Below, piece by piece: positions 12,892 through 17,827 of a stretch of 17,827 nucleotides of DNA; the first letter of the stretch is position 1; every line of letters starts with the position of its first letter. The notes beneath the pieces are model-generated. The model was not told the DNA's origin. It was given only the letters and a program-made list of their open reading frames with translations, and ran no database searches. The stretch lies in assembly GCA_029777225.1 (NCBI GenBank), contig JAKOSR010000076.1:1-17827 (forward strand), written 5' to 3'. The translations under genes and the position numbers were made by a program. This DNA is from Chloroflexota bacterium. GTDB lineage: Bacteria > Chloroflexota > Anaerolineae > Anaerolineales > Anaerolineaceae.

Positions 12892-14475
12892 TTACAGCTC
12901 AGGCGCGATGGCAGTTTCCGCCGGCTTGTTTTCCAGGTGCACGCCGGCCATCAGCAGCCCGATTTCTTCCCGCGTGGCTGTCTCCCGGTATAGGATGTCC
13001 ATGATTTTGCCTTCGTAGATGACGGCAATACGGTCAGAAAGGGCCAGGATTTCATCCAGGTCTTCGGAAATGAGCAAAATCGCTGTCCCATCCGCCCGTT
13101 GCTTGAGCAGCTGTTCATGCACATATTCGCTCGCGCCAATATCGAGCCCCCGGGTAGGTTGTGCGGCCACGATGGCCCGCGGGCTGCGGGAGAGCTCCCT
13201 GGCCAGCAGAACCTTTTGAATATTGCCACCGGAAAGGCTCTTTGCCAGGGTCTTTTGGGAAGGCGTTTTTATCTGGTACTGCTTAATGAGCCTATCCGTG
13301 TGAGCGGCAATATCCCTCATTTTCAGAAAGCCGTGTTCCGAGAAAGGCGGCTTGTGATGCTCGCGCAAAATCAGGTTCTCGGCAATGTTGAAGTTGCGGA
13401 TCATGCCGTCCTTCATGCGCTCCTCAGGGATGTATGAAAGCCCGCGCCCAGTCAACACGCCCGGCTGTAAACCTGTCACGTCCTTGCCATCCAGGAATAC
13501 CTTGCCGCTGCGAATATGGCGCAACCCCACGATGGTTTCCGCCAATTCGCGCTGTCCATTCCCGGAGACTCCTGCCAACCCCAATATTTCCCCAGAGTGC
13601 ACCTCCAGGCTCACGTCGCACAATCCTTCTGTTCCCCGGTCACTATCACAACAGACTTTTTCCAAGGCGATGCGCGTCTCCCCTGCCGCCTGTTGCGCGG
13701 AACTGGTAATGAACTCGATGTCGCGTCCGACCATCCAGTTCGCCAGGATTTGCTTGGTCACCTCGCTGGTGGGTCGCGTGCCAATCTTTCGCCCGTTCCG
13801 CAGCACAGTGACGCGCTGGCTAATCTCCACCACCTCGTGTAGTTTGTGCGAGATGAACACCAGGCCGTAGCCATCAAGCGTCATTTGGCGCATGATGACG
13901 AAAAGCTCATCCACTTCCTGTGGGGTCAACACCGCCGTGGGCTCGTCCAACAAGAGCAGCGCGGCCCCACGGTAGAGGGCCTTGATAATCTCCACCCGCT
14001 GTTGCTGCCCAACCGACAGCTGCCAGACCAGCGCTTTGGGGTCAATTTTAAGGTTGTATTTATCAGCCAGTTGCAGGATGCGTTTGGACACCTGCTCAAG
14101 GTCCGTCAGCGGTCCCCGTGAGGAAGGCAGCCCCAGCGCTACGTTCTCCGCGACCGTCAGTGTGGGCACCAACATAAAATGCTGGTGGATCATGCCAATC
14201 CCCTTGCGGATGGCCGCCACAGGCGATGGGATAACTGTTGGCTGCCCGTCTATCACGATTTGGCCCGCGTCGGGGTGATACATCCCGTAGAGTATCTTCA
14301 TCAGGGTGCTCTTGCCCGCCCCATTCTCACCAAGCAGCGCGTGAACCTCCCCGGCCCGCACGTCAAAATCCACCCGGTCATTGGCAAGCACGCCTGGGAA
14401 GCGCTTGGAGATACCAATCATTTCCAAGGTGTGGATTTTTACTTTTTCAGCGGATGGGCTGCCGGATGGTGTCAT
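12892..14475 (-). CDS. ABC transporter ATP-binding protein, double ATPase (BMP/nucleoside-type importer)
   Basis: The 527-residue protein carries two ABC domains in tandem, as in RbsA/YufO-type importers. Domain 1 has Walker A G49-E-N-G-A-G-K-S-T57, signature LSVGQQQRVEI and Walker B LLLLDEPTAVLTP. Domain 2 is the usual degenerate partner: GVSGNGQ lacks the lysine of Walker A, but the signature LSGGNIQKVLLARELS and AAQPTRGLDIG remain. Such proteins drive uptake with two permeases and a BMP-family binding protein, here encoded just upstream. The ATG at 14475 has AGGA about 8-10 bases before it. It is the last gene of the operon and follows the solute-binding protein gene by 61 bases that hold a strong stem-loop. 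The substrate class (nucleosides or related) is inferred from the partners. Confidence 0.92.
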   Translation of the reverse strand: MTPSGSPSAEKVKIHTLEMIGISKRFPGVLANDRVDFDVRAGEVHALLGENGAGKSTLMKILYGMYHPDAGQIVIDGQPTVIPSPVAAIRKGIGMIHQHFMLVPTLTVAENVALGLPSSRGPLTDLEQVSKRILQLADKYNLKIDPKALVWQLSVGQQQRVEIIKALYRGAALLLLDEPTAVLTPQEVDELFVIMRQMTLDGYGLVFISHKLHEVVEISQRVTVLRNGRKIGTRPTSEVTKQILANWMVGRDIEFITSSAQQAAGETRIALEKVCCDSDRGTEGLCDVSLEVHSGEILGLAGVSGNGQRELAETIVGLRHIRSGKVFLDGKDVTGLQPGVLTGRGLSYIPEERMKDGMIRNFNIAENLILREHHKPPFSEHGFLKMRDIAAHTDRLIKQYQIKTPSQKTLAKSLSGGNIQKVLLARELSRSPRAIVAAQPTRGLDIGASEYVHEQLLKQRADGTAILLISEDLDEILALSDRIAVIYEGKIMDILYRETATREEIGLLMAGVHLENKPAETAIAPEL

Positions 14476-14493
14476 AGCGTTTTCCTATAAGCT

Positions 14494-14524
14494 GACGTGC
14501 TGCGGGATGTACCCGCAGCACGTC
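14494..14524 (-). promoter_or_regulatory. Intercistronic 13-bp stem-loop between binding-protein and ATPase genes
   Basis: GACGTGCTGCGGG (14494-14506) and CCCGCAGCACGTC (14512-14524) form a perfect 13-bp GC-rich stem with loop ATGTA. On the transcribed - strand no T run follows, so it is a poor terminator. The place, just 3' of the binding-protein gene, suits an mRNA-stabilising or partial-attenuation element. Confidence 0.75.
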
Positions 14525-14536
14525 CATTGCGATGGT

Positions 14537-15535
14537 TTAGGGCAGCTGGATGACGATGCTGCCGTCGATAATCCCCTTGATGGTTTCCTCAGCCTTGGCC
14601 TTCACCTCTGCCGGGATTCCAGCTTCATCGTTGAAGTGAATAACCTGGCCACCGTTTTCCAGGCTCGCGCGGAAGGATTCCCCACCGAGCACACCGGCAG
14701 CCCGTTTCGCGATAATCTGCTTGAGGATGACTTCCCAGTGATACACCTGGGAGGCAACCACGGTTTTGGGCGAGAAGGTCGCCTGGTCCGCCTGGGTGCC
14801 GAACCAGTACGCGCCAGCTTCCTGGGCCTTGCCAATCGCGCCAACCACCATCTGAGCCGAACCAGTCAGCACATCCGCGCCGGCGGAAATATGCGTAGTG
14901 GCCGCTTCAGAGGCCAGAGCCACGTCCGAGAACGAGCCGATATAGGTTACGCGCACATCGATGCTGGGGTCAACCGACTTGACGCCGGCCACGAAACCAT
15001 CCACGTAGAGCTTGGCATCGCCCGTCTCGATGGGTCCAACCACGCCAATGACCTTGCTTTTGGTCAGCATGGCGGCCATGACACCATTCACATACCCACC
15101 CTGGTCTGAGGCGGCTTCATAGGCGAACACGTTCGGCAGGCCGAAGGTATCCACCGTGGTTCCCCAAGCGAACACGGTATCAGGGAAGTCCGGGGCGATT
15201 TCCTGTACGGAGGAGCCATACTGGGAACCATGCGCAATAACGATGTCATACCCCTTGGTGGCGTAGTCGCGGATGGCCGCGGCCGCGTCATCCACCACGA
15301 ACATGTTTTCGGAATACACGAACTCGAGCTTGTCCGCGCCCATTTCTTTTTGCAGAACCACCATCGCGTCGTAGATGCTTTGGGTGAAAGCCAGGTCATT
15401 GATGGTGCTGGGTGAAACAATGGCAATTTTTAGGGGTTTGGTCGCTTCCTGTGTTGCCGGGGCGGCCTGCGCACAGCCTGCCAGCAGCATGGCCGCTATC
15501 AGGATGATGGACGTAATTCTTGCTATTTTTTTCAT
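14537..15535 (-). CDS. BMP-family ABC transporter solute-binding lipoprotein
   Basis: The 332-residue protein begins with a lipoprotein signal: basic MKKIAR, a hydrophobic stretch and lipobox LAGC with C21, so it is lipid-anchored outside the membrane. The mature part is a BMP/PnrA-type binding protein: KIAIVSPSTINDLAFTQSIY, DIVIAHGSQYG, SDQGGYVNGVMAAML, IGVVGPIETGDAKLYVDGF and GADVLTGSAQ, followed by a C-terminal QVYHWE region. Known members bind purine nucleosides or related ligands; this one may bind another compound. A very good SD (AAGGAG) precedes the ATG. The gene follows the second permease by 107 AT-rich bases that may hold a promoter, but I see no clear consensus there. Confidence 0.9.
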   Translation of the reverse strand: MKKIARITSIILIAAMLLAGCAQAAPATQEATKPLKIAIVSPSTINDLAFTQSIYDAMVVLQKEMGADKLEFVYSENMFVVDDAAAAIRDYATKGYDIVIAHGSQYGSSVQEIAPDFPDTVFAWGTTVDTFGLPNVFAYEAASDQGGYVNGVMAAMLTKSKVIGVVGPIETGDAKLYVDGFVAGVKSVDPSIDVRVTYIGSFSDVALASEAATTHISAGADVLTGSAQMVVGAIGKAQEAGAYWFGTQADQATFSPKTVVASQVYHWEVILKQIIAKRAAGVLGGESFRASLENGGQVIHFNDEAGIPAEVKAKAEETIKGIIDGSIVIQLP

Positions 15536-15642
15536 CTTTTCTCCTTATAAATTGAGTAAACGTAAACTAAATTGGTGAGCCGATTGTTTTCCCTTTGTCT
15601 TTTTAGTCTCCTATTGGCCTCTCTTTTGATTAAAAGTGAAAA

Positions 15643-16575
15643 TTAACCTTCCCTTTCAAAAACCTTGGTCAGCGCGGATGGCCCGCGCACCTTGGACACT
15701 GAAACGGTCAACACCAGGATAGTGAGCACGTATGGCATCATCACCGCCAGCTCGGAGGGGATTGGTACACCCAAAACCTGTATCCAGAGCTGAAGCGCGT
15801 TGACCAGGCTGAATAGCAACGCGCCGCCCAAGATGCCCCATGGCCGCCAGCCGCCAAAATAGACCAGCGCGACGGCGATGAAGCCCTGGCCGGCTGTCAT
15901 GTTTTGTTGAAACACGTTCAGCAGCGCGATGGAAAGCGACGCCCCAGCCACCCCTGAAAGCACGCCGCCCAGGATGACCGTGAAATAACGCACCCGGCTG
16001 ACGCTGACGCCCAGCGAATCCGCCGCCTCGGGGTTTTCGCCCACCGCGCGAATTTTGAGCCCCAGGGTGGTTTTGTGTAACACGAACCAGGCCGCCGGTA
16101 CAAGCAGAAAAGCCAGGTATACCAGCATGTTCTGGTTGAAAAAGATATCGCCAATCACCGGTATCTTGCCGAGCAGGGGTAGGCTGATGCGTGGAAAACC
16201 CTGCACCGTCTCAACCGTGCCGATGAGTTTCTGGAACAGCAGGTTGCTCATGCCCAAGCCAAACAGGTAAAAGCCAATCCCGCTAATGCCCTGGGTGGCC
16301 TGTAGGTTGACGGTTACAAAGGCCATCGCCAGGCCCATCAGTGCCCCAACCCCCATGGCGGCCAGCACCCCCAGCCACAGGTTGCCCGTTTTCAAGGCCA
16401 CGTAAAAAGCCATGAAGGCCCCCAGTAGCATCTGCCCTTCAACCCCCAGGTTGAGCACGCCGCTGCGCTGCCCAAACATTTCGCCGATCGAAGCGTACAA
16501 GTAAGGCGTTGCCAGTCTTATGCCGGAGGAAATAATCCCAATGATGACCGTCGCGGAGAATAATTCCCGTATCAT
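15643..16575 (-). CDS. ABC transporter permease 2 (BMP/nucleoside-type)
   Basis: The 310-residue protein is a polytopic membrane protein (about 8-10 hydrophobic segments) of the branched-chain/nucleoside permease family. The motif SIGEMFGQRSGVLNLGVEGQMLLGAF near the N terminus and TLGLKIRAVGENPEAADSLGVSV in the middle are the usual signatures, the latter being the cytoplasmic loop that contacts the ATPase. It pairs with the larger permease encoded just upstream. The ATG at 16575 overlaps the upstream stop as ATGA, with GGAGAG 5 bases before it, so translation is coupled. A 107-base gap separates it from the binding-protein gene. Family is sure; ligand is not. Confidence 0.92.
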   Translation of the reverse strand: MIRELFSATVIIGIISSGIRLATPYLYASIGEMFGQRSGVLNLGVEGQMLLGAFMAFYVALKTGNLWLGVLAAMGVGALMGLAMAFVTVNLQATQGISGIGFYLFGLGMSNLLFQKLIGTVETVQGFPRISLPLLGKIPVIGDIFFNQNMLVYLAFLLVPAAWFVLHKTTLGLKIRAVGENPEAADSLGVSVSRVRYFTVILGGVLSGVAGASLSIALLNVFQQNMTAGQGFIAVALVYFGGWRPWGILGGALLFSLVNALQLWIQVLGVPIPSELAVMMPYVLTILVLTVSVSKVRGPSALTKVFEREG

Positions 16576-17708
16576 GGTTGCTCTCCGTCTGGCTCAATAG
16601 CCTTGGGTTGCCCGCTCTCAGGCGGGGGTGAATCCACGGCCACGGTCAGGCGCCTGCGCTGCTGGAACTTGCGCAACACTTCGCTGCTGACCACGAAAAC
16701 AACCACCAGGCCGTTCAAGGCCGTGATGAGCGATGAGGGCACCTGCACCGCGCGCTGCATCGAATTCGCGCCAACAAGCAGCGAGCCAAACAGCACCGAG
16801 GCGGGTATGGTTAACAACGGGTGCAGCTGCCCAAAGAGCGCCGCCACAATCCCATTAAAACCGGCATTCCCGGTGAAACCGGTAGCCGAGCCGTCCGTAA
16901 TCATGCGGTAGTTGACCCCAAAAACCTGCATCGCCCCAGCCAGGCCAGCGAAGGCGCCGCTGAAAAGCAGGGCGTACACGATGTAACGCTTCACATCAAT
17001 GCCACCATACCGGGAGGCCGGCTGGTTTTGTCCCACGGCCCGGATGCGATAGCCCAGCGTGGTGCGCCACAGCAGGATGTACACCATCACCGCCAGGATA
17101 ATCGCGATGAGCAATCCCAGATGCAGCCGTGTAGGCGCCAGCCTGGGCAAGCGGTAAGCCTCCACCAATCTCGCGGTCTGCGGGATTTGAGAGGAGGCCT
17201 TTGCCTGCACCGGGTCAATCATCGGCCCACGCAACAGGTAGTTCATAATCTGCACCGCGATGGCATTCATCATCACCGTGCTGAGGATTTCATTCACGTT
17301 GAAATAAGCTTTCAGCAATCCAGGGATGCCTCCCCAGATGCTCCCCCCAACGACGCCGGCCAGCATGCCAATCAGGATCATCAGCCAGCCAGGCAGGTTG
17401 GTGAAGGTCAATGCTATCCAGGTTGAAAGGATTGCTCCCATAATCATCTGCCCCTCGCCGCCGATGTTCACCACGTTGCCACGGTAAGAAATACAAATGC
17501 CAATCCCGACCAGCAGCAGGGGCGTGGCCTTGACAAGCGTTTCAGCGAAGGCGTTCCAACTCCCAAAAGCGCCTTGGATGAGGGCGCTGTAAGCAGTCAG
17601 GGGATTGATTTTCAGGATTAGGAGCATGATTCCGCCCACCAACAGGGCGGCAACCGTGGCAAAAACAGGCAGCAAGGCTTCAAAGATGGAATTGAGGCGG
17701 GCTTTCAT
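16572..17708 (-). CDS. ABC transporter permease 1 (BMP/nucleoside-type)
   Basis: The 378-residue permease is the longer partner of the pair. A hydrophobic N terminus (ALLPVFATVAALLVGGIMLL) is followed by SYRGNVVNIGGEGQMIMGA and, in the middle, TLGYRIRAVGQNQPASRYGG, the ATPase-contact loop signature. About ten membrane segments are visible and the tail is soluble and proline-rich. It is the first full gene of the importer operon. The ATG at 17708 has no close SD; the nearest good SD (GGAG, 17753-17750) serves a 9-codon ORF that ends in TAG three bases before this ATG. So either initiation here depends on termination and restart, or the true start lies upstream and an in-frame stop has arisen. 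Confidence 0.9.
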   Translation of the reverse strand: MKARLNSIFEALLPVFATVAALLVGGIMLLILKINPLTAYSALIQGAFGSWNAFAETLVKATPLLLVGIGICISYRGNVVNIGGEGQMIMGAILSTWIALTFTNLPGWLMILIGMLAGVVGGSIWGGIPGLLKAYFNVNEILSTVMMNAIAVQIMNYLLRGPMIDPVQAKASSQIPQTARLVEAYRLPRLAPTRLHLGLLIAIILAVMVYILLWRTTLGYRIRAVGQNQPASRYGGIDVKRYIVYALLFSGAFAGLAGAMQVFGVNYRMITDGSATGFTGNAGFNGIVAALFGQLHPLLTIPASVLFGSLLVGANSMQRAVQVPSSLITALNGLVVVFVVSSEVLRKFQQRRRLTVAVDSPPPESGQPKAIEPDGEQP

Positions 17709-17711
17709 ACA

Positions 17712-17741
17712 CTAACCCGCAACCTTCTTGGTGTGGCTCAT
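17712..17741 (-). CDS. Nine-codon ORF (MSHTKKVAG) upstream of permease 1
   Basis: On the - strand ATG 17741 follows GGAG by 8 bases, an ideal arrangement, and reads MSHTKKVAG then TAG (17714-17712). It is in the same frame as the permease, with only TGT between the amber stop and the permease ATG. It may be a leader peptide giving coupled restart, or the former N terminus of the permease cut off by a point mutation or sequencing error. Confidence 0.4.
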   Translation of the reverse strand: MSHTKKVAG

Positions 17742-17827
17742 GGCACAATCTCCAATACAGGTTGGTGGGGGGCCGCGCGGGTTGAAAAAATTATTCGGGT
17801 GAAAAAGGTGATGACATTACCAAACCC

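Noticed and set aside
1..17827. CRISPR, prophage, transposon, toxin-antitoxin or anti-phage system
   Set aside because: No repeat arrays, integrase, transposase or paired toxin/antitoxin genes are visible; the genes are mostly housekeeping or transport.

Overview
The window looks like bacterial chromosome (GC-rich, dense, short gaps, mostly SD-led genes). The gene set points to a Chloroflexota bacterium, perhaps Anaerolineae: bactofilin, a BMP-type nucleoside-like ABC operon, a stand-alone SWIM zinc-finger protein, and a β-CASP RNase next to RNase D. This placement rests on protein style and was not tested by any search. I see no insertion sequence, phage gene, CRISPR array, integrase or rRNA.

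Layout. (1) 1-2833, + strand: the 3' end of a GyrI-like/AraC effector-binding protein and its terminator; a promoter with a structured leader and short ORF ahead of a small SWIM zinc-finger protein; then a PAP2 phosphatase and an EamA/DMT transporter as a tight pair. (2) 2873-7512, - strand: in transcription order, a DUF3592-like membrane protein, RNase D (probably a leaderless mRNA), a β-CASP metallo-RNase overlapping it by ATGA, tRNA-Ser(CGA), a GNAT acetyltransferase and an α/α-toroid protein of unknown role. (3) 7780-9146, + strand: an anchored extracytoplasmic protein of unknown function and D-aminoacyl-tRNA deacylase (dtd). (4) 9148-11212, - strand: an NAD-dependent sugar epimerase/dehydratase, a 3-methyladenine DNA glycosylase and bactofilin. 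(5) 11347-12762, + strand: a type I glutamine synthetase with a strong terminator. (6) 12892-17741, - strand: two BMP-type permeases, a lipoprotein solute-binding protein and a double ATPase, which together form one complete ABC importer.

The genes are mostly housekeeping. The more unusual material is in the non-coding and junction sequence: a two-hairpin leader with an embedded 34-codon ORF before the SWIM gene; a -10 box placed so that rnd mRNA should start at its ATG; a 13-bp perfect intercistronic stem between the solute-binding protein and ATPase genes; an SD-led 9-codon ORF in frame with the first permease but separated from it by an amber stop; and a GNAT gene squeezed behind a tRNA terminator. 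Perfect TATAAT boxes recur at plausible distances from seven transcription units, mostly with weak -35 boxes. I did not find a convincing new multi-gene system; the leader at 395-524 is the best candidate for undescribed regulation.
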